The notes below the pieces were generated by a model, which worked only from the letters and a program-made list of their open reading frames with translations, ran no database searches and had not been told where the DNA came from. Source: an uncultured Lachnospiraceae bacterium (GTDB lineage: Bacteria; Bacillota; Clostridia; Lachnospirales; Lachnospiraceae). Taken from it: a DNA stretch of 40,159 nucleotides. Shown here piece by piece: positions 8,040-16,265 of the stretch. Where the stretch lies: the NCBI GenBank assembly GCA_947172645.1, contig CAMWBY010000015.1:86720-126878 (forward strand), written 5' to 3'. Numbering within the stretch: the stretch's first letter is position 1; every line of letters starts with the position of its first letter. The translations under genes were made by a program, and so were the position numbers.

Positions 8040-10196
8040 ATGTCAATAAAGATTGCACTTGCAGGTAACCCAAATTGCGGAAAGACAACACTTTTTAATG
8101 CCCTGACAGGTTCTAACCAGTTCGTGGGAAACTGGCCCGGGGTCACAGTGGAGAAGAAGGAAGGCACGTTAAAGGGGAATAAGGACGCGGTTATCATAGA
8201 TTTGCCGGGTATTTATTCTCTGTCGCCTTACACGTTGGAAGAGGTGGTGGCCAGAAATTACCTGCTTCATGAAAGACCGGATGTTATCGTCAATATTGTG
8301 GACGGTACGAACATCGAGCGTAATCTGTATTTGACCACACAGTTGATGGAGCTTGGCGTTCCGGTGGTGATGGCAGTCAATATGATTGACCTGGTAAACA
8401 AAAACGGCGATAAGATTTCCCTGGAAAAATTAAAGGAAAGACTTGGGTGCGAGGCTGTAGAAATTTCAGCGTTGAAAGGAACGGGTATTAAAGAGGTAGC
8501 CCACAAGGCCGTGGCGTTGGCAGGCAGCAAGGTACAGCCTGTACCGTATAAATTTGACGAGCGTGTGGAGAATGCCATAGCATCTGTATCTGCACTGTTA
8601 AAAGAAGTAAGGGAAGAGCAAAAACGGTTTTTCTCCATTAAGCTGCTCGAAAGGGATTGTAAAATTGCAGAGCAGTTAGATATCATTCCGGATGTAAGTA
8701 TGGAAATTCATCGGTTGGAAGAAGATTTTGACGACGATACGGAGAGCATTATTACCAATGAGAGGTATGTATATATTGCCTCCGTTGTGAAGGATTGTGT
8801 TGCCAAGAACAGGCACAATACCATGACAACATCCGATAGAATTGACAAAATCGTAACAAACAGATGGCTTGCGCTGCCAATTTTCGGGTTGGTGATGTTT
8901 GCCATATATTATGTGTCTGTGACGACAGTGGGCGGGTTTTTGACTGATTGGACAAATGATGTATTGTTTGGGGAGATAATACCCCTTGCGGTTGAGAATA
9001 TTTTGATGGCAATTAATTGTGCAGACTGGCTGCAAAGCTTGATTTTGGACGGGATTGTAGCGGGAGTGGGTGCTGTGCTTGGGTTTGTGCCTCAGATGTT
9101 AGTGCTTTTTATTTTCCTGGCATTCCTGGAATCTTGCGGTTATATGGCGAGAATCGCTTTTATTATGGACCGTATTTTCCGCAAGTTTGGATTGTCCGGT
9201 AAGTCGTTTATCCCCATATTAATTGGTACGGGCTGCGGTGTGCCAGGTATTATGGCTTCCCGAACGATTGAGAATGACAGAGACAGGAAGATGACGATTA
9301 TGACTACGACATTTATTCCCTGCGGCGCGAAACTGCCCATTATTGCACTGATTGCGGGAGCTTTCTTTGATAATTCCGGCGCCGTGGCATGGGGCGCATG
9401 GGTGATTGGCATATTGGCAATCGTCTGCTCCGGCATCATTTTAAAGAAAACGAAAATGTTTGCAGGCAATCCGGCGCCTTTTGTGATGGAGCTTCCGGCG
9501 TATCACATGCCGACGGTTGGGGCGGTACTGCGAAGCATGTGGGAAAGAGGATGGTCTTTTATCAAAAAGGCAGGGACAATTATTCTTGTGTCCACAATCG
9601 TGTTGTGGTTCTTTATGAGTTTTGGTTGGACAGAGGGCGGTTTTGGCATGTTGGAGGCGGAACAGCTTGATTCGAGTATTCTGGCAAGAATTGGCGGTGC
9701 GGTTGCCTGGATTTTCGCGCCTTTAGGATGGACACAGGCAGGAGAAGGATGGAAGATGGCAGTTGCGGCAGTGACCGGGCTGATTGCCAAAGAGAATGTC
9801 GTGGCAACCTTCGGTATGCTGTTTGGTTTTGCGGAAGTGGCGGAAGACGGCGCAGAAGTCTGGGGAAATCTTGCAATGGTTATGACGCCCATTGCGGCTT
9901 TCGGTTTTCTTGCATTTAACTTATTATGCGCGCCTTGCTTTGCAGCGATGGGAGCCATCAAGAGGGAGATGAACAATATCAAGTGGTTCTGGTTTGCCAT
10001 AGGGTATCAATGCCTTCTCGCCTATGTGACGGCAATGTGCATCTATCAGCTTGGGACATTCCTCATGGGCGGCGGGTTTACCGCCGGAACTGCCATAGCG
10101 GTTTTGTTGACGGCAGGTTTCCTGTATCTGCTATTCAGACCATATAAGGAAGCGGATTCCCTTCGTAGAAAAAGAGCTTATAATTATATGTTGTAA
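8040..10196 (+). CDS. feoB: Ferrous iron transport protein B
   Basis: 718-residue iron(II) transporter. The N-terminal G-protein domain shows G1 GNPNCGKTTLFN, the switch region around GNWPGVTVEKKEG, G3 DLPGIYSL, G4 NMID and a G5-like SALKGTG. A helical domain spans about residues 170-270. The membrane half has the two Gate motifs: GTGCGVPGIMASRTIE with the following FIPCGAKLPI, and the later CAPCFAAMGAIKREM. Length is normal for Clostridia. Preceded by GAGGAGG. It ends the feoA-feoA-feoB set and is followed by the FeoB-associated peptide. Confidence 0.97.
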   Translation: MSIKIALAGNPNCGKTTLFNALTGSNQFVGNWPGVTVEKKEGTLKGNKDAVIIDLPGIYSLSPYTLEEVVARNYLLHERPDVIVNIVDGTNIERNLYLTTQLMELGVPVVMAVNMIDLVNKNGDKISLEKLKERLGCEAVEISALKGTGIKEVAHKAVALAGSKVQPVPYKFDERVENAIASVSALLKEVREEQKRFFSIKLLERDCKIAEQLDIIPDVSMEIHRLEEDFDDDTESIITNERYVYIASVVKDCVAKNRHNTMTTSDRIDKIVTNRWLALPIFGLVMFAIYYVSVTTVGGFLTDWTNDVLFGEIIPLAVENILMAINCADWLQSLILDGIVAGVGAVLGFVPQMLVLFIFLAFLESCGYMARIAFIMDRIFRKFGLSGKSFIPILIGTGCGVPGIMASRTIENDRDRKMTIMTTTFIPCGAKLPIIALIAGAFFDNSGAVAWGAWVIGILAIVCSGIILKKTKMFAGNPAPFVMELPAYHMPTVGAVLRSMWERGWSFIKKAGTIILVSTIVLWFFMSFGWTEGGFGMLEAEQLDSSILARIGGAVAWIFAPLGWTQAGEGWKMAVAAVTGLIAKENVVATFGMLFGFAEVAEDGAEVWGNLAMVMTPIAAFGFLAFNLLCAPCFAAMGAIKREMNNIKWFWFAIGYQCLLAYVTAMCIYQLGTFLMGGGFTAGTAIAVLLTAGFLYLLFRPYKEADSLRRKRAYNYML

Positions 10197-10247
10197 ACAG
10201 TAAATAACTATAATATAATCAAGTATATAAAAAGGAGAGTTGATTTT

Positions 10248-10385
10248 ATGGGGACAGTTATTGTTTTGACGATTGTGGCAGGCGCGGCGGCGCTTGCCAT
10301 ACGGAGTATGATAAAAGATAAGAAGGCAGGTAAGTCGCTGCAATGTGGAGGCGACTGTACACGATGTGGCGGCGGATGCCATTAG
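10248..10385 (+). CDS. FeoB-associated Cys-rich membrane peptide
   Basis: A 45-residue protein starting MGTVIVLTIVAGAAALAIRS: one membrane helix, then a short basic stretch (KDKKAGK) and a Cys-rich tail with C33, C37, C40 and C44 (CGGDCTRCGGGCH). This matches the small FeoB-associated Cys-rich family found after feoB in Clostridia; its role is unproven, with metal transfer or assembly at the channel proposed. Preceded by AAAGGAGAG. It begins 52 bases after the feoB stop. Confidence 0.9.
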   Translation: MGTVIVLTIVAGAAALAIRSMIKDKKAGKSLQCGGDCTRCGGGCH

Positions 10386-10387
10386 CC

Positions 10388-10581
10388 GAGCCATGCCGTA
10401 CCGGATGAACAGATTGTATTTGACCAGTTAGAAGAGGGAGACGATGCGGTGTGGAGCCTGTTTCTTGCAAGCGGCTACCTGAAGCGGTACATTATGAATT
10501 TGACGTAGCCAGAAGGAAGGCGGAGAGTGAACAATGCCTTCCTGGGGGCGTCTGTGGGAAGAGGGTATTGATTGGGACAGC
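10388..10581 (+). pseudogene. Remnant of a DUF1703-type ATPase/nuclease gene, internally deleted
   Basis: Starting right after the small Feo gene, this non-coding stretch aligns with the 3' half of the intact gene at 16266-17993. Block one, 10396-10526, matches 17287-17418 with about nine substitutions and one missing A that breaks the frame. Block two, 10526-10550, matches 17497-17522. Block three, from 10551, matches 17941-17970. Two internal deletions (about 80 and 420 bases) separate the blocks; the first has GGAG at both ends in the intact copy, suggesting slippage between short repeats. No reading frame survives. Confidence 0.88.
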
Positions 10582-10618
10582 AGACAAGATTGGATACAAC
10601 ATATAAGGGTGGAAATAG

Positions 10619-11485
10619 ATGAGCAGGCCGATTCTCGTCCATGAAAAGTTAAATTACAGTGCGAAAAAACCGTTTCAGATAAATCTTGTCAGAAGTACGG
10701 CCAGGGAACAGGCTTATCTTCCGCATTGGCATGAAGAACTTGAGATTGCATATTCTTTCAGGGGCTGCGCCGTTTTTTATATAGACGGGGTGGAATATGA
10801 GAATAAAACCGGTGAAATGATGGTGGTAAACAGCGGAAGTGTACATAGTATCATACCCATTAGCCCAGAAGAAAAAATAGAAGAAATCAATGTGATTGTG
10901 CTCCAGATTAGCAGGAAGTTTGTGGAAGACTGCCTCCCGGAATATCAAACGAAGGTTTTTCGGGACAATAACAGCAAGGTTGGAGAGGAACTTCGGCAGG
11001 TATTTTATAAATTGGCGGAGATGGAAAATAGAAGTACCAAGGCTTCCGGACCGAACATCAATTTGTATCAGACGGGGCTGCTTATGCAGATATTGTATTT
11101 CCTAAGCGAAGCAGGGATGGATGACAGGGATACTTCTGTGAAGATTAATACGCAGAAGAATATTGAACGGATTAGGGGCGTAATTCAGTATGTGGAAGAC
11201 TGTTATATGGAGCATATTACACAGGCAGAGGTGGCAAGGAAATTTTATTTTAACGGAGAATATTTCTCCCGGTATTTCAGGCAGACCATGGGGGTTACAT
11301 TTACGGAATACCTGACGGATTACAGAGTGCGGAAGGCAAGAGAGGATTTGCTGAATACGGATTACAGCATTATGGAGATTGCAGTAAAAAACGGTTTCCC
11401 GGACGGAAGGGCATTTTCTAGGGCATTTCAGAAGAATTACCAAGTATTGCCATCCAAATACAAAAAAATGTATACAGAAAATTAA
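10619..11485 (+). CDS. AraC-family transcriptional regulator
   Basis: 288 residues. The N-terminal half is a cupin sensor domain with the start LPHWHEELEIAYSFRGCAVFYIDG. The C-terminal half is the double helix-turn-helix: YMEHITQAEVARKFYFNGEYFSRYFRQ is the first motif and IMEIAVKNGFPDGRAFSRAFQKNYQVLPSKYK the second, with the usual FTEYLTDYRVRKAREDLL linker. It binds DNA and probably activates the downstream sugar transporter and hydrolase in response to a sugar. A GGGTGG sequence lies 7 bases upstream of the ATG. It is followed by its own terminator. Confidence 0.93.
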   Translation: MSRPILVHEKLNYSAKKPFQINLVRSTAREQAYLPHWHEELEIAYSFRGCAVFYIDGVEYENKTGEMMVVNSGSVHSIIPISPEEKIEEINVIVLQISRKFVEDCLPEYQTKVFRDNNSKVGEELRQVFYKLAEMENRSTKASGPNINLYQTGLLMQILYFLSEAGMDDRDTSVKINTQKNIERIRGVIQYVEDCYMEHITQAEVARKFYFNGEYFSRYFRQTMGVTFTEYLTDYRVRKAREDLLNTDYSIMEIAVKNGFPDGRAFSRAFQKNYQVLPSKYKKMYTEN

Positions 11486-11506
11486 TTTGTACTTGATAAA
11501 TTAGAT

Positions 11507-11552
11507 AAAAATACACATTTTTGACATGAAAAGTCATGAATGTGTATTTTTT
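11507..11552. terminator. Terminator after the AraC regulator gene
   Basis: AAAATACACAT pairs with ATGTGTATTTT, with an inner TGAC/GTCA pair, and the stem runs straight into T residues; A-run upstream makes it usable from both strands. Confidence 0.75.
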
Positions 11553-11633
11553 ATGTCAAATAACAGCGTCACTGCAAACTGAAAACAAGGTAAGATGGAA
11601 TCACTGAAAAAAAAGGAAAGGAAGGTATTAGAA

Positions 11634-12989
11634 ATGAAGACACAGGAAAAAGGGCGCCTGAGCCTCGGGGAAAAATTTGCATATGGATTTGGGGACTGTG
11701 GCGCGAATGTGTATGTTGCAATGGGGATGTCGTTTTTGACAGCATTTTACACAGATACAATGGGGCTTGCAGCAGCGGCAGTGGGTACGATGATGTTAAT
11801 CACCCGTGTTTTTGACGGCGCCACCGATTTAATCATGGGTGCGATTGTGGACCGGACGAAAAGCAAATACGGAAAAGCGCGCCCTTGGCTATTGTGGACG
11901 GCGCCTCTAATGTTTATTGGGTTCCTTCTGCTTTTCTATGTGCCGGAAGGCTTTGGACAGTCGCAGAGGCTGGCATACGCGTATATCACCTATATTTTTA
12001 CTAACTGTATTGTTTATACGGCCAATAATCTTCCGTACAATGCGCTGCTGTCCAGAATGACATTGAATGTGCAGGACCGCGCGACAACAGCGTCAATTCG
12101 TTTTATCATGACACAGATTACATCACTGGTTATCAATGCGGTTACAGCAAGTGTGTTAGCGTCGGTTGGTTGGTTTAAGCTTGCCGTGATATATGGCATT
12201 GTGATGGTAGTGATGCTGTTAATCAGCTTTTTTGGCTGTAAGGAACATATCGGAGCAGACGAAAGCGGCAGTATACAGATTGAAGAAGTACCTTTCCGCG
12301 TGGCGTTTCCAGCACTGCTGAAAAACAAATATTTTTACTTGCAAGCGTTACTGTTTATGATTCTGTATATCAATACCGTGGCACAGGGCTCTTTGGGGTT
12401 TTATTTTTACAATAACGTATTGGGCAACCTTGCAATTATGTCTATTGCTTCTTTTGCACAGACGATTCCGGCGGTTTTATCCAATTTTGCGAATCCGGTT
12501 CTGGTGCAGAAGTTTGGCAAGAGAAAAGTAATGATGGCCGGCAGCGTTATGATGATAGTTGGCAGTATCATGATAGGGCTTGCAGGGGTCAACCTTCCTC
12601 TTATTATGGTTGGCATAGTGATAAAGGGATTTGGCAGCGGGCCTATTATGTCCGGTATTTTTGCCATGACGGCAGATGTGGTGGATTATGGCGAATGGAA
12701 AACAGGGGTCAGGTCGGAGGGGCTTGTCAATAGCTGCACATCTTTTGGCATGAAGGTGGGTATCGGCCTTGGTTCCGCCGTAGGAAGCTGGATTCTTGCC
12801 TTTGGTGGGTATGACGGAACCACGGCAGTGCAGTCGGCTTCGGCATTGAATGCGATTCGTTTCGGGTTTGGCTATTTCGGCGCTATTCTGGCAGTTGTGT
12901 GCCTGGTTATCATTTTTGCCATGAATATTGATAAGCATATTAAGCAGATTCAGACCGATTTGGAATTAAAACATAACCAGAAGGCGTAA
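11634..12989 (+). CDS. GPH-family sugar:cation symporter
   Basis: Integral membrane symporter of the glycoside-pentoside-hexuronide group of the major facilitator superfamily, 451 residues, about twelve membrane segments. The N-terminus LGEKFAYGFGDCGANVYV and the loop DGATDLIMGAIVDRTKSKYGKARPW are family hallmarks (the D..xD..G.xxDrT.srwGr.RP pattern). The ATG at 11634 has GGAAGG at a good distance; an earlier in-frame ATG at 11595 is less well placed. With the AraC regulator upstream and the hydrolase downstream it probably forms a unit that imports and trims an esterified or glycosidic sugar; the substrate is not known. Confidence 0.92.
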   Translation: MKTQEKGRLSLGEKFAYGFGDCGANVYVAMGMSFLTAFYTDTMGLAAAAVGTMMLITRVFDGATDLIMGAIVDRTKSKYGKARPWLLWTAPLMFIGFLLLFYVPEGFGQSQRLAYAYITYIFTNCIVYTANNLPYNALLSRMTLNVQDRATTASIRFIMTQITSLVINAVTASVLASVGWFKLAVIYGIVMVVMLLISFFGCKEHIGADESGSIQIEEVPFRVAFPALLKNKYFYLQALLFMILYINTVAQGSLGFYFYNNVLGNLAIMSIASFAQTIPAVLSNFANPVLVQKFGKRKVMMAGSVMMIVGSIMIGLAGVNLPLIMVGIVIKGFGSGPIMSGIFAMTADVVDYGEWKTGVRSEGLVNSCTSFGMKVGIGLGSAVGSWILAFGGYDGTTAVQSASALNAIRFGFGYFGAILAVVCLVIIFAMNIDKHIKQIQTDLELKHNQKA

Positions 12990-13085
12990 GTAGGGCGCAG
13001 ATGACAGCGCAGGGAAAATAAGCTAAAATTATATAGTATTGTCTGGGCAAAAATGAATATGTACGCCCGGAAAGGGGGCAGCAAA

Positions 13086-13973
13086 ATGTCATTGGTCAGT
13101 GATAATATCAGAAAAATGTTTGGAGAAGGAGATGCTATCCGGGATGCCGGGCTTACCACGCCGGAGGATATTATACGGTATGATGATATCCTGTACGGAA
13201 CAGACCTGCAGTGGCAGGTGATGGATGTATACCGTCCTCGCAAGGAGGAAGGAAAACTTCTTCCTGTTATTGTCAATGTGCATGGAGGCGGTTGGGTATA
13301 TGGCGATAAAGAAAGATATCAGTATTACTGCATGCATCTGGCACAGAAGGGATTTGCGGTTGTGAATTTTACATATCGGTTGGCGCCGGAATTTAAGTTT
13401 CCCAGTTCTATGGAAGATACAAATCTTGTTTTTGCCTGGGTGATGGAACATGCACAGGAATATGGCATGGATACGGAGAACATTTTTGCGGTAGGGGATT
13501 CTGCAGGCGCACATCAGGTAGGGTTATATGCAGCCATGCTGACAAACCCGGGATATGCAGCGATGTATCCTTTCCAACTGCCAAAAGGTCTATGCCTGAA
13601 TGCAATCGTGCTTAACTGTGGGATGGGAGAAGTGCGGTTCACCGGGGATTCCAATGATATGACACAGTCACTGATGGGAGATTACCTTCCGAACAAAGGG
13701 GCAGAGGAAGAACTGCGTATGATTTCTATGGTGAACCATGTGACAGAAGATTATCCGCCTGCTTATATCATGACGGCGGTAGATGATTTCCTGAGAATGC
13801 AGGCGCCGGTCATGGTGGGAGCATTGATTGAAAAGGGAGTTCCGTTTGTTTTGAAATTCTATGGCGACAAGGAAAACAAGCTGGGGCATGTGTTCCATTT
13901 GGACATCCGGTCAAAGGATGCGATTATTTGTAATGATGAAGAATGCATGTTTCTGAGGAGTTATTTACGGTAA
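13086..13973 (+). CDS. Alpha/beta hydrolase (HSL-like esterase)
   Basis: 295 residues from the ATG at 13086, which follows AAAGGGGG; an upstream in-frame ATG at 13053 lacks a ribosome site. The oxyanion motif HGGGW, the nucleophile GDSAG, an acid in MTAVDDFLRM and a histidine in LGHVFHLD give the full catalytic set of the hormone-sensitive-lipase-like group. No signal peptide, so cytoplasmic. It likely removes acyl groups from a sugar taken up by the preceding symporter (inference from neighbours). Confidence 0.87.
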   Translation: MSLVSDNIRKMFGEGDAIRDAGLTTPEDIIRYDDILYGTDLQWQVMDVYRPRKEEGKLLPVIVNVHGGGWVYGDKERYQYYCMHLAQKGFAVVNFTYRLAPEFKFPSSMEDTNLVFAWVMEHAQEYGMDTENIFAVGDSAGAHQVGLYAAMLTNPGYAAMYPFQLPKGLCLNAIVLNCGMGEVRFTGDSNDMTQSLMGDYLPNKGAEEELRMISMVNHVTEDYPPAYIMTAVDDFLRMQAPVMVGALIEKGVPFVLKFYGDKENKLGHVFHLDIRSKDAIICNDEECMFLRSYLR

Positions 13974-14253
13974 GAATCTGCCCTCTGTGTTTTGGATACT
14001 AGCCTGAATACTGTTGCCCATTGTCACTCCTTAATGGCATAAAATAGAGCATATAGATTTCAGATGCTATATGCTCTAACACTGTTGCATCATTCTTTCT
14101 GCGCTCAATATTCTCTTAAAACATTTCTGTACTTACATATTTTCCCAATATACAAAGGCAGCCAAAGCACCAACTGCCATAAGCCGCATTATTACTGTGG
14201 CCATAGGTTCGATTTTTCCCTGAAACAAAAGTTTGCCTGTGGAAAAAATATTT
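13974..14253. other. AT-rich intergenic stretch with a hairpin
   Basis: No convincing gene. TAGAGCATATAG (14045-14056) pairs perfectly with CTATATGCTCTA (14067-14078), loop 10 bases; no T-run follows on the + strand, while the minus strand has TATTTTAT after it. A short minus-strand frame near 14150-14210 would encode a hydrophobic peptide of about 23 residues, without a ribosome site; I do not call it. Confidence 0.4.
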
Positions 14254-14280
14254 TGAAACCAAAAGGTAATATCTGGCGTC
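14254..14280 (+). promoter_or_regulatory. ECF sigma-dependent promoter
   Basis: TGAAAC at 14254-14259 and CGTC at 14277-14280, 17 bases apart, match the ECF promoter pattern seen before self-regulated ECF sigma genes of Firmicutes. It lies 70 bases before the sigma factor gene, so the sigma factor probably drives its own operon. Confidence 0.75.
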
Positions 14281-14287
14281 TAATCAA

Positions 14288-14324
14288 TGTAAAACAAATG
14301 AAGGATGCTTGTATTTGTTTTACA
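14288..14324. repeat. Perfect 12-bp inverted repeat in the sigma-gene leader
   Basis: TGTAAAACAAAT (14288-14299) and ATTTGTTTTACA (14313-14324) flank a 13-base loop. It begins where the ECF promoter would start transcription, so the leader RNA could fold into an AU-rich hairpin ending about 15 bases before the ribosome site, or a repressor could bind the DNA. Confidence 0.55.
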
Positions 14325-14349
14325 ATCATACGCGCGTAGGAGAAAGCTA

Positions 14350-14856
14350 ATGAAAAGCATTGAAACAAAGTTTTGGGTAAAGAAGGCGCAGAGGCATGAT
14401 AAAGATGCATTTACCGAACTAATGCAGTTATATTTGAAGGATATGTATAGAACTGCCATTGCAATTCTAATGAATGAAGATGATGCTGCAGATGCTCTTC
14501 AAGATACAATTCTTACTTGTTGGGAAAAGTTATATACACTTAAGAAACCGGAGTTCTTTAAGACATGGATGACAAGAATACTGATAAACCATTGCTATGA
14601 TATCATAAGAGACAATGCAGTTTACAAGAATATTGAATCTTATGAAGAACCGTCAAAATGCGATGAGTATAATCTTGAACTGAAGGAGGCATATGCTTCT
14701 ATAGACGAAAGATATCGATTGCCTATGGAATTGTACTATAGCCAGGGATTCAAGATGAGAGAAATTGCGGAAATATTGTCGCTGCCATTAAATACGATTA
14801 AAACGAGGATTTCAAGGGGAAGAAAGCAACTGGAAAAGTATTATCGCGATTGTTAG
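14350..14856 (+). CDS. ECF-type RNA polymerase sigma factor
   Basis: 168 residues from ATG 14350, preceded by AGGAGAAA; the upstream in-frame ATG (14305) lies inside the leader hairpin. Region 2 is visible as FTELMQLYLKDMYRTAIAIL and DAADALQDTILTCWEKL; region 4 as LPMELYYSQGFKMREIAEIL with the recognition helix LPLNTIKTRISRGRKQLEK. It directs RNA polymerase to TGAAAC/CGTC-type promoters, one of which lies upstream. The DUF4179 gene follows within 10 bases and is probably its membrane-bound antagonist. Base composition is lower in GC than the surrounding genes. Confidence 0.93.
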   Translation: MKSIETKFWVKKAQRHDKDAFTELMQLYLKDMYRTAIAILMNEDDAADALQDTILTCWEKLYTLKKPEFFKTWMTRILINHCYDIIRDNAVYKNIESYEEPSKCDEYNLELKEAYASIDERYRLPMELYYSQGFKMREIAEILSLPLNTIKTRISRGRKQLEKYYRDC

Positions 14857-14866
14857 GAGGATACAA

Positions 14867-16027
14867 ATGGCAAATAAAAATACTATACTTTCTGAAGAAA
14901 TAGAATTATCGGAAATTGTATTGGAGAAAACAAATCAAGCCTTTGAAATGATTAAGCAGGAGGATATTGTTTATATGAAGAAGACACATACTGGGGGTAA
15001 AGAAATGTTTAAAGTGCAGGCTGCCGTTTTTGCAGGTGTTTGCATATTAGCAGTTAGCAGTATAAGTGCCGTTGCAGCAATTCGTCACTATTGGGGGAGG
15101 GGCATGAATGGAAATATTCAGGCATCCGATGAACAGCAGCAAGAGCTTACAGAAAAGAATATAGCAAAGGTGTACAGTGAAGAGCCGGATAGTCCGTCAC
15201 ATTCCGTGACAAATAACGGTGTTACAATAGAGCCGGATACAGTTATTGTGGATGAGAGGTTTGTGTATATGGCGTTTCGTATCTCCGGTTATAGCGTAAC
15301 GGATAGGATGGAGCCGGGATTTGATATGGTAAATGTATATCAGGGAGATAATCCTGAAAATGAAAGTGCATGGCTCAATATAAGTGGAACCATGTATGAT
15401 GGAATTGTCCCTGATGAAAACGGTATGCCAGTATATGAAGATGGAACATCCATAGAAAGTTATGAAGATGGGAGCATTATCTCTCGTTATACTGATGATA
15501 ATGGAAATATGGAATACATTATTCAGGCAAGTGCTGCGGACAGGAACGATTCACTTCTTGGCAAGACAATACACGTCGAATTTAAAAATTTGGGGGTGCT
15601 CTCAAAAGCATCATTTATTCCTGCAGTGGTTGGAGACTGGAATTTTGAAATAAACCTTTCTGATGTCAGTTCGACTCAGAATATTAAGGTAGGGAAAAAA
15701 GTGGAAGGAACAGATTTCACAATGGAGGATATCAATATCTCACCGATTTCCATCAAAGTGAATTATTCTGTCAGTGCGGCTCCGGTAGAAAAAGAAGATG
15801 ACCTTGGCATTCCCGAAGTCAAGGGAGCTGTATTAAAAGACGGAACAAGAATTCCATACTTAACGAATCCCGGCAGATTGGGATATACAGATAGCAGCAA
15901 GTCAAACGCGTATCAAATAGCAGGTTTTGTCCGAGTTGTCGATGTTAATGAGATAGCTGCATTAACTGTTTTATTACCGTATGAAAATGAAAAAGCTGAG
16001 ATAGTAGAGATACCGGTTTCAAAATAG
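14867..16027 (+). CDS. DUF4179-type membrane protein, probable anti-sigma factor
   Basis: 386 residues. The first 45 residues are cytoplasmic and helical, followed by one membrane segment at about residues 47-67 (FKVQAAVFAGVCILAVSSIS...). The rest is outside: a DUF4179-like domain (TIEPDTVIVDERFVYMAFRI) and a beta-rich C-terminal part. Preceded by TAGGAGGAT. Position after the ECF sigma gene and this topology fit an anti-sigma factor that holds the sigma factor until an envelope signal arrives; the signal is unknown. Translational coupling is likely, as the gap is 10 bases. Confidence 0.8.
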   Translation: MANKNTILSEEIELSEIVLEKTNQAFEMIKQEDIVYMKKTHTGGKEMFKVQAAVFAGVCILAVSSISAVAAIRHYWGRGMNGNIQASDEQQQELTEKNIAKVYSEEPDSPSHSVTNNGVTIEPDTVIVDERFVYMAFRISGYSVTDRMEPGFDMVNVYQGDNPENESAWLNISGTMYDGIVPDENGMPVYEDGTSIESYEDGSIISRYTDDNGNMEYIIQASAADRNDSLLGKTIHVEFKNLGVLSKASFIPAVVGDWNFEINLSDVSSTQNIKVGKKVEGTDFTMEDINISPISIKVNYSVSAAPVEKEDDLGIPEVKGAVLKDGTRIPYLTNPGRLGYTDSSKSNAYQIAGFVRVVDVNEIAALTVLLPYENEKAEIVEIPVSK

Positions 16028-16265
16028 AAAAGCAGAACGAGAAAAAACGCAAAGCTTGAATGATAAGTGATATACGCAGACAAGACAGGCAAAAACCCGA
16101 TACAATATCTTTACCTTAGTATAACGGATGAGGGAGCACATTAGTAAAGATTATTTCCATATTGCATTTAGATTGTTGATATTAAAAATGGAAACAGATA
16201 TACTAAATAAAAGAAAAAAGCAGAGCTATCTGTGGGAAATGACGTTGCAGAAGGAGAGGCGGTTT

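Noticed and set aside
14064..14339. A 91-residue frame upstream of the sigma factor gene
   Set aside because: It spans a palindrome, the ECF promoter and the leader repeat, lacks a ribosome site and has no recognisable pattern.
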